This document shows, one piece after another, positions 8,822 to 17,620 of a stretch of DNA of 64,000 bases. The DNA lies in assembly GCF_000165485.1 (NCBI RefSeq), contig NC_014623.1, positions 2,437,501 through 2,501,500 of the forward strand, in the 5' to 3' direction. Source of the DNA: Stigmatella aurantiaca DW4/3-1 (lineage in GTDB: Bacteria > Myxococcota > Myxococcia > Myxococcales > Myxococcaceae). A program made the translations under genes and the position numbers. Within the stretch, counting starts at the first letter, position 1, and each line of letters begins with the position of its first letter. The notes below the pieces were generated by a model that made no database searches, was not told the DNA's origin, and saw nothing but the letters and a program-made list of their open reading frames with translations.

Positions 8822-9310
8822 TCACCTCTTGGCGTTCCGCGCCCCCGGCAGAAGCAAGGCAACCAACCGCGCCAGTGCCTTGATCCTCGGACTGTCCAAG
8901 CGAGCTAGACGGCGCAAGAGGCGGCGCTTCTCAGGCGTGTCATTCAGGCCAGGCGGCACCGTGTTTGCCCTGGGGGCGCTCTGCCCCAGTTCCACCTCGG
9001 TAAACCCCATCAGTTCATGCGGCCCGCTTCCGAGAATCAGGCACAGGCGCAGCAACGTGGGGACACTCGGCAGAATTCCCCCCCGCTCCATGCGCCCGTA
9101 CACCTCGGGAGCGTTGCCGATGCTCTCGGCTACTTCTGCCTGAGTCATGCCCGCTCGCTTGCGTGCCTGCTTCAATGCCGCGCTTAGGGTGGCCGGTAGT
9201 TGGCGTTGACGGATCTCAATGTGCCGCGGCAGAGGGGAGGGATTGCGGTTTCGCTCCGTGGGACGCCGGGAGCGTGCAGCGGTGGGGGGAGGCGCGGGGG
9301 CTCGTGGCAT
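8822..9310 (-). CDS. XRE-family helix-turn-helix regulator
   Basis: A 162-residue protein. The start at MPRAPAPPP was chosen because the upstream extension is not protein-like. After a basic proline-rich N-terminus, residues about 43-100 form a lambda-repressor-type helix-turn-helix: LSAALKQARKRAGMTQAEVA, then EVYGRMERGG and a hydrophobic helix. The C-terminus (TPEKRRLLRRLARLDSPRIK) is a short basic helical pair. It lies downstream of, and in the same direction as, the degenerate kinase at 9506-10705, 195 bases away. It may therefore belong to the DUF2381-kinase cassette and regulate it, although the second cassette lacks a counterpart. Confidence 0.85.
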   Translation of the reverse strand: MPRAPAPPPTAARSRRPTERNRNPSPLPRHIEIRQRQLPATLSAALKQARKRAGMTQAEVAESIGNAPEVYGRMERGGILPSVPTLLRLCLILGSGPHELMGFTEVELGQSAPRANTVPPGLNDTPEKRRLLRRLARLDSPRIKALARLVALLLPGARNAKR

Positions 9311-9505
9311 GCGGAACCTGCGTGCGTGGTCCTGTCGGCCGGGTTGAAGCCCCAGGAGCCACCGGTAGATAGCTACGGTTAGAGAGGGAGAGACGCGCAC
9401 ACGGTGCCTTGTCTCCCAACCTCCCCGGAGACAAGCCACTCCCATCCTCGGCACGGCGCCGAAGCAGGGACTGCTGGGAGCGTGAGAGAGGAGCGTGGCG
9501 GGGGG

Positions 9506-10705
9506 CTAGGTGGTCCCACCCCGCTCAGCGATGATGTCCGCTTCCGTTACCATGTCGGGCGGCAACTGGCTCTCGTTCGTGGGCCCGAGAACGTTCCGGC
9601 TCATGCTGGCCCCTGTCAGCGAAATCTGAACTTCGTCCAGCGCTTCCTTGGCTTCGTAGGGGGCGCCCAACGAAGCGAGGCCCGCCCGTAGATCAGCCTC
9701 CACGCCCGACGCCGACTGATAGCGATCTTCTGGGTCGCGTTGGATCAACCTGCGGACGATGGCGCGCAGCGGATGCACCAGCGGCTGGGTGAGCTCGTCC
9801 ACTTCTTCCCGGGTGAATGTGGCAGCCCGCAGGATGCAGTCTTCGGCATGGTCCGGTAGGTCTGCCTCCATGGCCGTAATCGCCGCGTCCAGAACCTTCC
9901 CCTTTACCTTCTCCGTTAGCGCCTCCTCCAAGTCGTCGGGCCGCACGGTGGCGGTGCTGTAGAGGTGTCGCCAGGTGGCCAATTCCAGCAGCACCAGCCC
10001 CAGTGAGAACAGATCCGAGCGCGGATCCGTCTCCTCGCAGAGCAACGCCTCGGGGGAGCAATAGAACACGTCGCCATGAGGGCGCGGCAGCGTCGTTGCC
10101 ACGCGGCCCGGCAGCAGGGAGCGCGCGCGGGCAAAGTCCGTCAGTATCACCCCACCCTCTGGCTCCAGGAAGATGCGGGCGGGGTTCAAGTCCCGATGAA
10201 CGATGCCCAGCGGGGCGCCGTTCTCGTCCTTGCAGGTGTGTGCGTAGTGCAGGGCTCCCGCGACTTCGGCGCCCACGTAGAGGCAGAACGCCGGGGATAG
10301 GAACCTCTCGCGCATCTGCGAGTAGGTGATCAGGGTGTTGATCGAGGTGCCCTCTACACGGTCAGACACGATGTAGAGAACGCCTTGGACTTCGTAGGGC
10401 CCGAGGCTGCGGGCGATTCTCGGGTGTTGCAGGTACGTGGCGAGGTGCGCCTCTTCCCGGAGCCGCGCGCGCATCCTCTCCAGCGTTTCGGGCTCGTCTG
10501 ACGACGTGGGCGGTAGAGAGCGGACGATGACTTCCCGCAGGCGCGTCTTCTCGGTGCGCTCCCAGGCTGGGACGGTCATTTCCCCGAGCCTGGATTGCGC
10601 CAACTCTTCGACCAACGGGCGCGACAGATCCACCTCATACGAGAGATCGCCCTGAGAGAAGAGAATCACCCCCGGGACGCTCCAGGGTTGGCGAGAAGTA
10701 GCCAT
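9506..10705 (-). CDS. degenerate Ser/Thr kinase (pseudokinase A)
   Basis: A 399-residue cytoplasmic protein with a protein-kinase fold; the start at MATSRQPW is preceded by AGGAG about ten bases upstream. The catalytic loop HRDLNPARIF (His170-Arg-Asp172) is kept, but the ATP-anchoring Lys is replaced in REVIVRSL (Arg62), the glycine loop is not recognisable, and DFG is DFA (190-192). The C-terminal lobe features SDLFSLGLVLLEL and DPEDRYQSA are well conserved. It has no membrane segment. The family is inferred to act as a scaffold or allosteric partner of the neighbouring kinase at 10944. It aligns along its length with the protein at 16327-17457, which has lost different residues. Weak catalysis cannot be excluded. 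Confidence 0.85.
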   Translation of the reverse strand: MATSRQPWSVPGVILFSQGDLSYEVDLSRPLVEELAQSRLGEMTVPAWERTEKTRLREVIVRSLPPTSSDEPETLERMRARLREEAHLATYLQHPRIARSLGPYEVQGVLYIVSDRVEGTSINTLITYSQMRERFLSPAFCLYVGAEVAGALHYAHTCKDENGAPLGIVHRDLNPARIFLEPEGGVILTDFARARSLLPGRVATTLPRPHGDVFYCSPEALLCEETDPRSDLFSLGLVLLELATWRHLYSTATVRPDDLEEALTEKVKGKVLDAAITAMEADLPDHAEDCILRAATFTREEVDELTQPLVHPLRAIVRRLIQRDPEDRYQSASGVEADLRAGLASLGAPYEAKEALDEVQISLTGASMSRNVLGPTNESQLPPDMVTEADIIAERGGTT

Positions 10706-10943
10706 GTGGGATCGGCTCCTGGCAGCACGCAAAAGGGCGCCGCGCAACGGAGGGAAACACTACCTGGCATGTGCAGGGACATGGAACGACGCCCAAGGTT
10801 AGACGCGGCGCGATCTCTGGCTACAGCATCAGCGGAACGCCTCGGCAGGCCCACCTCGATGCGAAAGGGAGCCACCGGGCCAGCTTCACCTGGCCGACGC
10901 GCGTTGCCTGTCCAATGCCCGCAGGCGCTCTACCGGGCCCGGC

Positions 10944-12848
10944 TCACCTCCACCGCTCAACGGCTACCGTCCCGGACACCTTGGAGGCCACAGGGGCGCC
11001 GGGCTTAGAGCCCTCTTCCAGGGTCGAGCCCAATTCGCCCTGGTTCGCCAGTTCGAGGCAGATCGGCACGGTGCGCCCGCCTGGAAGGTGGGCACGGACG
11101 TATCGTCCATAGATGCGATCTCCCGTCGTCCACAGATGCCCATCTACCCTCATCCCCGCAGGCGCCTTGCCTTCCGCCCTGATCAGTGCCCCCGTAACGG
11201 GCCCATCCTTCCAAACGGTCGTGGGTTGCTCGCGTTGCTCCTCGTAGGTCCCCTTGGTCACGTCCAGCAGGATGCCGGGCCCGGAGTATTGGTAGCCCAC
11301 TGACCACCCTAGCTCTTTCCGCATCGCCTTAACGGCTTCCTCGGGACACGGCTCGGGATCCGGGCGCGTCTGCACGCCAGTGCAGCCCGCCTCAAGCCAT
11401 GCGACGGAGGCCACGAGCGCCGCGCACTTCTTGATGAGCGCGCGCCGCCCGCTGGCCTTCTGGACCTGCTGCGGGTCGGGTACGCCGTTGGTGAGCGTTG
11501 GGGAGTTGTCGGGCAGCTTCACGGACAGGCTCGCCTCCTTCTGGGTAGGGAGAGGCGAGGCTAACCGTTCGGGGCGGCTTGTCGGCTTTTCGGCCGGAGT
11601 GCTTGAGGCTGGGGGCTGCTCTGCTGATGCGCTCCTAGCCACGGCGGGCGGTTCCGGTTGCGCTGGCCTATGCAGCGCGAATGCGGCCACGACAGCCGCA
11701 AAGACAGAGAGCGCCAACGCCCCGAGGACCACCGGACGCAGCCACGCACGGCGCGGGATGTGCTGCACAGGCCCCCCCGCCGCAGCAGAAGGCACGGGCG
11801 CCGCATCCGCTGACCCCGCCTGCACCGGGAACGGATGGGAAGGGATCGGCTCCTGCGGGCCCTCGGGTTGTCGCGCTTCCACTGGCAAGGGCTCCGCTGC
11901 CGGGGGCTCTGGCGGTAGCTGCGAGGATGCCGGGTGAATGGGGAGCTCTCGCCACTCGGCGCCCTCGTAGCGCTCCAAGTCCGCCAGCAGGCGCCGCGCA
12001 TCCTTCGCGGTCGCAGGCCGCACCTCCAGGTCACGATGGATCAGCTTCATCGCGTAGGCGCTCAACTCCCCTGGAACGCGCCCCTTGGTTGCCCGATACG
12101 GGGTGGGCGGCATCAGCAACATGCTATTGAGCACGGGCCGCCGCTCGCTGCGTTCCGGTGTCGGGTCCGTCAGCACGTCGTAGAGGTTGGCCCCGAGCGC
12201 GAAAATATCGTCCGTTTCCTTGAACGTGTAACGGGCCCCGTGCTTGAGGCGGTTTTCATCCCAGAAGCTTTGAGCTTCGGGGCTGCGGTTGCGCGGCGTT
12301 CCTGGGGGTAGCGGCCCGTCGGTCAAATCTTCAGCGGTCGCATAGTCCGCCGCTCCAAAGTCGATGATCACCGGCTCGCCATCCTTGGTGACCATGATGT
12401 TTCTCAGGCTCAAATCCCGATGGAGCACCCTTTTCGCGTGCATGTGCTCCAGGGCGTCAAACAGCTTGAGAAACAGGACGACGACTTCATGCGGCGTCGG
12501 GTTAGTCCGCTCGACCCAGCGGGCGAGCGTGTAGCCGTCCACGAAATCTAGAACGATGTAGTGGAAGCCAGAGCGCGCATGCGGCCACCGGCCACTCGTC
12601 AACATGCGGATAATGTTCCGGTGGCTGAGTTGCTGGAGGCACGCCACCTCGCGCCGCGCGCGCGCGTCCGTTTGCCTCGGATCACTGCTGCGCTCTGTCT
12701 GACAGGCCACCTTGAGCGCGAAGCGCTCGCCGTCCCTCTCCACCTCGTAGACGACGGCATAACCGCCGCTCCCGATGCGTCGAACGATGCGCCAGTCGCT
12801 CACCATCTGGCCGGGCTTCAAGTCCAAGGGATCAAAATCCGCGAACAT
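10944..12848 (-). CDS. membrane Ser/Thr kinase with internal lipobox-like segment (kinase B)
   Basis: A 634-residue kinase. The ATG at 12848 is preferred over a GTG three codons upstream because GAGAGG sits eight bases before it. Residues about 20-295 are a complete kinase domain: GSGGYAVVYE loop, FALKVA (Lys about 46), HRDLSLRN and DFG (about 164). A Pro-rich linker leads to a transmembrane helix at about 372-393. The outer part contains RRALIKKCAALVASVAWLEA followed by GCTGVQ, which looks exactly like a lipoprotein signal with a lipobox Cys near 489. The remaining residues form a compact beta-rich domain with a Cys pair. The gene lies 22 bases downstream of the DUF2381 gene and upstream of pseudokinase A. 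It is inferred to sense an envelope signal, perhaps via the DUF2381 protein. Confidence 0.88.
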   Translation of the reverse strand: MFADFDPLDLKPGQMVSDWRIVRRIGSGGYAVVYEVERDGERFALKVACQTERSSDPRQTDARARREVACLQQLSHRNIIRMLTSGRWPHARSGFHYIVLDFVDGYTLARWVERTNPTPHEVVVLFLKLFDALEHMHAKRVLHRDLSLRNIMVTKDGEPVIIDFGAADYATAEDLTDGPLPPGTPRNRSPEAQSFWDENRLKHGARYTFKETDDIFALGANLYDVLTDPTPERSERRPVLNSMLLMPPTPYRATKGRVPGELSAYAMKLIHRDLEVRPATAKDARRLLADLERYEGAEWRELPIHPASSQLPPEPPAAEPLPVEARQPEGPQEPIPSHPFPVQAGSADAAPVPSAAAGGPVQHIPRRAWLRPVVLGALALSVFAAVVAAFALHRPAQPEPPAVARSASAEQPPASSTPAEKPTSRPERLASPLPTQKEASLSVKLPDNSPTLTNGVPDPQQVQKASGRRALIKKCAALVASVAWLEAGCTGVQTRPDPEPCPEEAVKAMRKELGWSVGYQYSGPGILLDVTKGTYEEQREQPTTVWKDGPVTGALIRAEGKAPAGMRVDGHLWTTGDRIYGRYVRAHLPGGRTVPICLELANQGELGSTLEEGSKPGAPVASKVSGTVAVERWR

Positions 12849-12870
12849 GCCGTGCACCTCTCGCCAGTGG

Positions 12871-13773
12871 CTACAGCTTCACCTCGGGAATGGACAGACA
12901 GCGGCTCCCGTCACTGTTGCACACCCGCACCGCGTGCAGCGCTCCCAGCCATGCTTCCTCCTCACGCGCGGGCATCTCCACTTCCACGGCCACGCTCACC
13001 ACACCGCCCGGCGGGATGGTTGCTTGCCCAGAGAGGACCGCGCGAGCGCGGCGCGGCTCCCCTCCTGCGGGCGTTACTTCGGCCCACTCGGGTGCCCACG
13101 GCTCTCCCCCGGTGTTGCTCACTTCAAGGACAACCACGCTCCACGTTGTCCCCCCGAGGCCCCAGCACACGACGGGGCGAAGCTCGCTCCCACGCGCGGC
13201 GAAGCACGCTTTCTCAAACTCTGCTCCCCTCATGCCCTTCTTGGTCACGAAGCCCGCGAGCGCCACGGCAGCCGGGCTCAAGGCTGCGGGCCGGGCCTTC
13301 AACGCCTCCAGTTCCTTGGCTTGCGCCTCGCACCGCTCGTGCGTGGCGGACAGTTCCACGCGGCACGCCTCGAAAGTTTGCGGCGGGCGGCTCACGTTGA
13401 CCAAGCCATCCGCCGCGCCCGGCTGCCCAGTCAGCAGGACCACGACGCTTGCGGGTGAGCCCTCGCGGTAGGTGACTCGCAGCGCGAGCCGTTCACCGGG
13501 ACCGAGCGCTGCCAAAGGCGAGAGCGTCACGCCTTGATCACTCACCTCGAATACAGCGAAGCGGGCGCGGCCCTCCACCTGGACAGACTCACGCAGGATC
13601 GGAGCGCCCAGCAGGATCGCCGTGACGGTGCCAGGCGCCACATAGATCAACGGTGAATCGCTAGCCTTGCCCGTGAGAACGACGGGGCGCCCTGCGGGCG
13701 CGGCCTGTGCCGCAGCGGTGAGGCTCACCAGCAGGGAGGCGAGCGCAAAACCTGGGGTGAAGGGTCGGAACAA
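12871..13773 (-). CDS. DUF2381 (TIGR02268-type) secreted protein
   Basis: A 300-residue protein with a TTG start ten bases after GGGAGG. Residues 1-24 form a Sec signal peptide ending in AQAAPA. The rest is a two-lobed beta-rich secreted protein with VVLTGKASDSPLIYVAPGTV near the N-terminus, a central Glu/Lys-rich helical stretch (CEAQAKELEALKARP) and a C-terminal half resembling a beta-sandwich (PPGGVVSVAVEVEMP). This matches the myxobacterial paralogous family DUF2381, usually found beside Ser/Thr kinases; the molecular function is not known. It is the first gene of the cassette continuing into kinase B. The paralog is at 19396-20262, and a truncated third copy begins at 23784; all three use TTG starts. 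Confidence 0.85.
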   Translation of the reverse strand: MFRPFTPGFALASLLVSLTAAAQAAPAGRPVVLTGKASDSPLIYVAPGTVTAILLGAPILRESVQVEGRARFAVFEVSDQGVTLSPLAALGPGERLALRVTYREGSPASVVVLLTGQPGAADGLVNVSRPPQTFEACRVELSATHERCEAQAKELEALKARPAALSPAAVALAGFVTKKGMRGAEFEKACFAARGSELRPVVCWGLGGTTWSVVVLEVSNTGGEPWAPEWAEVTPAGGEPRRARAVLSGQATIPPGGVVSVAVEVEMPAREEEAWLGALHAVRVCNSDGSRCLSIPEVKL

Positions 13774-14593
13774 GGCGGGGGAACCTCCCGGGTAGGCCCC
13801 CAGAGTAGCAGACAGGGGAGCGCCCCCGCGTCGAAGTCAGGCGCTGTCCATGCGCCAGCCGTCGGCGTCCTTTCCGCGCGCCGTTCACGGCCCCACTGCG
13901 CACGCCACGACCCATGCTTGAGGGCTCCACGCGCCCAGCAGGTGAGCCTGGACGCGGGCGACTCCACCGGGCGCAACTTCACCCGTCCGACGCACGGGGG
14001 CTACTGGCGCACAGGCCCGCCCCGATACGCGCATGGTGGCGCCGGGCGTGGGGCCGTTGGTGGGCTCCGGTGGCGCCGGGAGTGGGCTCCGGTGGCGCCG
14101 GGCGTAGGCTCCGGTGGCACCGGCCGTGGCGCCGAGCTGCACCCCGTAGAAGTCCCGTAGAAGTCCCGTATGAAGCCCCGTCACCGCTCCGCGTCCGCCA
14201 CGGTTCAGCCGCCCCATGCCCTGCACCGCGCACGCTCCATCCACCCGCCCGCATGGGCCCTTGGTTGCCCGGCCGCACGCTTGCCAATCACCGCTCGCGC
14301 TTCGCCCCGCGTCTGGACACAAGGCGCTGCGCTGTGTCACTCCTGCTTTGGGTAGTTCTGGGCAGGTGGGCGAGTTTGTGAAGGGCGGGCAGGGCGATGG
14401 GTGGGATCAACTCCCTGGAGGGGCAACCCTCCATGTGCGGCGCAGTCGTACGCCGTTGGCTAGCCGGTGACACCACCGGCAGAAACGCCGAGACCAGTGG
14501 CAGAAGCTCTGGTGACACCGCGAGGAACGCCAGCAGCAACGCCCGGGCGCGTCGCTGGTCACTCCAGGCGACGCCGCAGGAGGGGGAACGGCC
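13774..14593. other. non-coding region upstream of excisionase, with repeats and a conserved segment
   Basis: Positions 14030-14130 repeat a unit around GGTGGCGCCGG(G/C) interspersed with GGGCTCC, followed by a repeated GTAGAAGTCCC (14147-14170). Positions 14200-14500 hold a segment with a clear diverged copy at 31.98-32.28 kb. Shared landmarks in order are GCACGCTCCATC (31.98 kb has GCGCACTCCATC), GCACGCTTGCC, CTGTGTCAC, GGGTAGTTC, an inverted-repeat-like run around GGAGGGG, and GGTGACACC. No ORF is shared between the copies, so it behaves as a non-coding module of the integrative element; it could hold integrase arm sites or an RNA. Confidence 0.6.
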
Positions 14594-14818
14594 ATGAGCG
14601 CGTCCCCTCTAGCTGCGAACACCGCGCCCGCGTTTCTCACCGTGGAGGAAGCCGCCGAACTTCTGCGGGTGAACCGGAAAACCCTCTATGAGGCGATCCG
14701 GCTCGAACAGGTGCCCGGCGTTGCTCGGCTCGGGCGAATCCTCCGCATCCACCGGGACACGCTGCTAACGTGGAGCCCCGGTAACAGCAGACCTGCGCTC
14801 GGAGACAAGAAGCCATGA
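14594..14818 (+). CDS. excisionase-type helix-turn-helix protein
   Basis: A 74-residue DNA-binding protein with the MerR-like winged helix-turn-helix of excisionases: FLTVEEAAELLRVNRKTLYE, then VARLGRILRIHRDTLLTW. The start at ATG is preceded by AGGAGGGGG about ten bases upstream. Such proteins bend DNA and direct the partner integrase toward excision. The stop overlaps the integrase start by four bases (ATGA), which confirms that the two are an operon. The length is typical. Confidence 0.85.
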   Translation: MSASPLAANTAPAFLTVEEAAELLRVNRKTLYEAIRLEQVPGVARLGRILRIHRDTLLTWSPGNSRPALGDKKP

Positions 14819-16002
14819 GCGTCAGACTGCGGCAGTGGAAGACCCAGGAGGGCAAGGTGCAAGAGGCGTGGTGGGTGGACGTCAAGTACCAGCACCCCAG
14901 TGGCAGGGTGGAGCGGATCCGCAAGGCCTCGCCCATCAACACCCGCCGGGGGGCTGAAGAGTACGAGCGACAGATACGCCATGCACTCCTGACCGGAACC
15001 TTCGGAAAGGAGAACGGCGCGGGTCGGGTTCTCACCCTCGGGGAGTTCGTCCCGCGCTTCCTGACGTACAGCGAGAACAACAACAAGCACTCCAGCGTCG
15101 TCACCAAGCGGCAGATCCTGGATGATCACCTGATCCCCGCGTTCGGCAACATGCCCCTTGATGCCATCGGCCCAGCGGAGATCGAAGACTTCAAGGCGGC
15201 CATGCGTAAGAAGCCCTCGGGGGCGCGTGCACGGAAGGAAGCTCCCACGCGGGCGGCCCTCCTCAAGCGCAAGGGCTCCGGTGCGGTGAAGCTGCTCTCC
15301 CTCAAGTCGATCAACAACGTTCTGACGGTCCTGCACAAGTTGCTGGCACTGGCTCAAGAACAGGGCGTGCTCCAACACGTCCCGCGCGTCAAGCTGTTCA
15401 AGACGGACAAGCCCGCCTTTGACTTCCTCTCCTTCGAGGAAGCCGAGCGCATGAGCAATGCCGCTGAGCCGGAGTGGCGGACGTTGATCCTCGTGGCGCT
15501 CAAGACGGGGTTGCGGCTTGGAGAGTTGATCGGGCTTCAGTGGGCAGACCTGGACTTGCAGCGCGGCAAGCTGAACGTGCGCCGAACGATCTGGCGCGGC
15601 GTGGTGGGACTGCCCAAGGGTGGACGGGAAAGGACCGTGGACTTGCCCACGTCGGCGGTGGAAGCACTCAAGGCACACCGCCACCTGTGCGGCCCATACG
15701 TGTTCTGCCAGACGGACGGTCGCCCGCTCACCGCTGGGATGACCAAGCACCCGCTCCTGCGAGCGCTGCGTAGGGCAGGAGTCAGCCGCCCGGAGGGCTC
15801 CATCGGCTGGCACGACCTGCGCCACACCTACGGCAGCCACCTCGCGATGCGGGGCGTTGCTCTCAAAGTCATCCAAGAGTTGATGGGCCACGCGACCATC
15901 GAGATGACCATGAGGTACGCGCACCTGTCGCCCGAGGCGCGGGAGAGTGCGGTGCAGGAGTTGGATCGGCCCATCCCCCAGCCGCGCGCCGCTCTGGGCT
16001 AG
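14815..16002 (+). CDS. phage-type tyrosine integrase
   Basis: A 395-residue site-specific recombinase. An N-terminal arm-binding domain (about 1-65) is followed by a SAM-like core-binding domain (about 70-190) and the catalytic domain. All six catalytic residues are visible: Arg234 in TGLRLGE, Lys268 in LPKGGRE, His333 and Arg336 in HDLRHT, His359 in GHA, and Tyr368 in RYAHLS. It should therefore be active. It inserts circular element DNA at a short core. Only 69 bases after the stop codon lies a tRNA/tmRNA-3'-end-like core (16071-16113), as expected for an integrase next to its attachment site. The gene is coupled to the excisionase upstream. Confidence 0.93.
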   Translation: MSVRLRQWKTQEGKVQEAWWVDVKYQHPSGRVERIRKASPINTRRGAEEYERQIRHALLTGTFGKENGAGRVLTLGEFVPRFLTYSENNNKHSSVVTKRQILDDHLIPAFGNMPLDAIGPAEIEDFKAAMRKKPSGARARKEAPTRAALLKRKGSGAVKLLSLKSINNVLTVLHKLLALAQEQGVLQHVPRVKLFKTDKPAFDFLSFEEAERMSNAAEPEWRTLILVALKTGLRLGELIGLQWADLDLQRGKLNVRRTIWRGVVGLPKGGRERTVDLPTSAVEALKAHRHLCGPYVFCQTDGRPLTAGMTKHPLLRALRRAGVSRPEGSIGWHDLRHTYGSHLAMRGVALKVIQELMGHATIEMTMRYAHLSPEARESAVQELDRPIPQPRAALG

Positions 16003-16010
16003 AGACGCCA

Positions 16011-16117
16011 GAGGGGCACACTGAGGGCACATGATGAAAACGAGGACAAAGAAAAACCCAGCAACCCGTTAAGATTGCTGGGCTTCTCGGGATGGAGGCG
16101 GCGGGAATCGAACCCGC
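16011..16117. other. attachment site 1: arm motif plus tRNA/tmRNA-end-like core
   Basis: Positions 16071-16113 recur at 26091-26133 in the same orientation with only three mismatches. The right part (16094-16117) recurs at 27395-27418 with one mismatch. Read on the minus strand the core is a perfect T-arm (GCGGGTTCGATTCCCGC) followed by the acceptor strand CGCCTCCA, i.e. the last bases of a tRNA or tmRNA, but the 5' part of such an RNA is absent. A 26-base motif at 16011-16036 (GAGGGGCACACTGAGGGCAC...) has a near copy at 27543-27568. Together they look like integrase core and arm sites. Which RNA gene served as the original target is unknown. Confidence 0.7.
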
Positions 16118-16326
16118 TCCGGACGGTGCGAAACTCCCAGCGGAATCGCGCCCTTACCTCGTAACCGCCCGGAACGACTTGGAATCGATATCCCGCCGCG
16201 TCCCCTGCTGTCCCGCCCTGTTCCAGCCCGTTCCGCACTCTCACGCGACACTGACGCAACATGGGTGAGGGCACCTACGAGCCAACCGCCCCCCCCACGG
16301 CTACGGGGAGCCGGTGCCGGGGGCGA

Positions 16327-17457
16327 TCAGGCGGTCGTGATGCTGTCCGAGCCCTTCAAGCCCAGGTCGACCATGAATGCGCCTGCCTCCCTCTTCATCT
16401 CTTTCAGCTCGGCCGCAGCCTTTTCCTTGCCGAATTGCCCCCCGAGCCATCGGCGCAGGTCCGTCTCCAGCTCCGCTGCGGTCTGGTAGCGCGCGCTAGG
16501 GGAGCGCTGAAGCAGCTTGCGAAGGGGGACACGCAGCGTATCGGGCAGGCCCGCCGTGACCGCTTCGAGGTCTTCCTGCGTGTAGGTCGCCGCACGCCAG
16601 ATCGTCTGCTCAATCGCGGGCTCACATCCGGCCAGCCGAGCGCGCTTGATCGCGCGCTTCACGCGGGCGAGCTGTCTCTTTGAGAGTGCCGACTTCGCCG
16701 CGTCGGAGACCCCCATATCGGTATCGAGCAGGTTCCGCCCCGTGGACATTTCGAGCATGACGAGCCCGAGCGAGAAGAGATCCGAGCGTGCATCCACCTT
16801 GCCGCCGAGAAGCATCTCGGGCGAAGCGAAGTAGGTATCCCCTTGCGGTCGGCGCACGGTGGAGGCGACGCGGCCCGGCAGGGTGGCAAGCGCGAGCCCG
16901 AAGTCGGAAACCTGAACCTGCCCCTCCCAATCCATGAAGATGTGACTCATGTCGATGGCCCTGTGGACAATGCCGAGCGGGAGCCCCTGTGCGCCTTTGG
17001 CCGCGTGCGCGTACTGCAACACGTCAGCAACCTGCGCGCCGACGTACAGCGTGAAGAAGGGCGAGAACCAGCGGTCGAGTTCGGTCGCGAGCCCCATCAG
17101 GTCATCGAGATCCTGCCCCGCAGGATGGTCGGTGACCACGTACCAAGCCGATGCGGTCTTGTGCAGGCCGTGGGTGCGAACAATGCCCGGGTGGTGGAGA
17201 CACGCTGCAAGCCTCACCTGCTCTTCGAGCTTCGCCCGCGCCTTGAAGACCCGCAGCGCCTGCTCAGCGCCGATCGGATTGCCGACTGCCTTGAGCAGCA
17301 CCTTCCCTTGCGCGTACCCATTGACGCGTTTCCGCGCCAGAAAGAGGCTCAGGCCGTGATGCGCCTCGCCCAAGGCTTTACGAAACTCGTAAGAAACCCC
17401 AGCCCCATCGGAGAACAGAATCGCCCCCTGCGGAAGCTTGAACTCGATCGCTGACAT
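16327..17457 (-). CDS. degenerate Ser/Thr kinase (pseudokinase C)
   Basis: A 376-residue cytoplasmic kinase-fold protein; start at MSAIEF. It keeps the ATP-anchoring Lys (KVLLKA, Lys56) and DFG (185-187), but the catalytic loop reads HRAIDMSHIF, so the proton-accepting Asp is Ala (167). It is therefore probably an ATP-binding pseudokinase. Conserved C-lobe motifs SDLFSLGLVMLEMSTG and SPSARYQTA are present. It is a full-length paralog of the protein at 9506-10705, sharing the N-terminal pattern ILFS-D/QG-G/D-(x)SYE and the LYVGA-VA--L-YAH segment. It is the third gene of the second DUF2381-kinase cassette, 163 bases after kinase D. Confidence 0.87.
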   Translation of the reverse strand: MSAIEFKLPQGAILFSDGAGVSYEFRKALGEAHHGLSLFLARKRVNGYAQGKVLLKAVGNPIGAEQALRVFKARAKLEEQVRLAACLHHPGIVRTHGLHKTASAWYVVTDHPAGQDLDDLMGLATELDRWFSPFFTLYVGAQVADVLQYAHAAKGAQGLPLGIVHRAIDMSHIFMDWEGQVQVSDFGLALATLPGRVASTVRRPQGDTYFASPEMLLGGKVDARSDLFSLGLVMLEMSTGRNLLDTDMGVSDAAKSALSKRQLARVKRAIKRARLAGCEPAIEQTIWRAATYTQEDLEAVTAGLPDTLRVPLRKLLQRSPSARYQTAAELETDLRRWLGGQFGKEKAAAELKEMKREAGAFMVDLGLKGSDSITTA

Positions 17458-17620
17458 GTTCGATCCCCATCTCGCTCGCGCGGGCACCATGCCAGCGCGA
17501 GAGGGGCTCAGGTTACCCACTGGATGGGGCTGAAGGGAACGCCCTGCTAGGTAGGTGATCGTCCCGCCCAAAACCGGCCGATTTTGACCACCTACCTGCT
17601 ACGTCACCTTGCGGGGGCTA

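Noticed and set aside
8470-8862. 130-residue minus-strand protein between the ABC-3C operon and the XRE gene
   Set aside because: Overlaps the end of the ATPase gene, lacks a ribosome-binding site and has no protein-like pattern.
13900-14600. Retron or diversity-generating element in the structured non-coding region
   Set aside because: No reverse transcriptase gene is present in the window, and no template/variable repeat pair was seen.
16090-16190. Complete tRNA gene at attachment site 1
   Set aside because: Only the T-arm and 3' acceptor strand fit; the matching 5' acceptor strand, D-arm and anticodon arm could not be found, so it is a target-end copy, not a gene.
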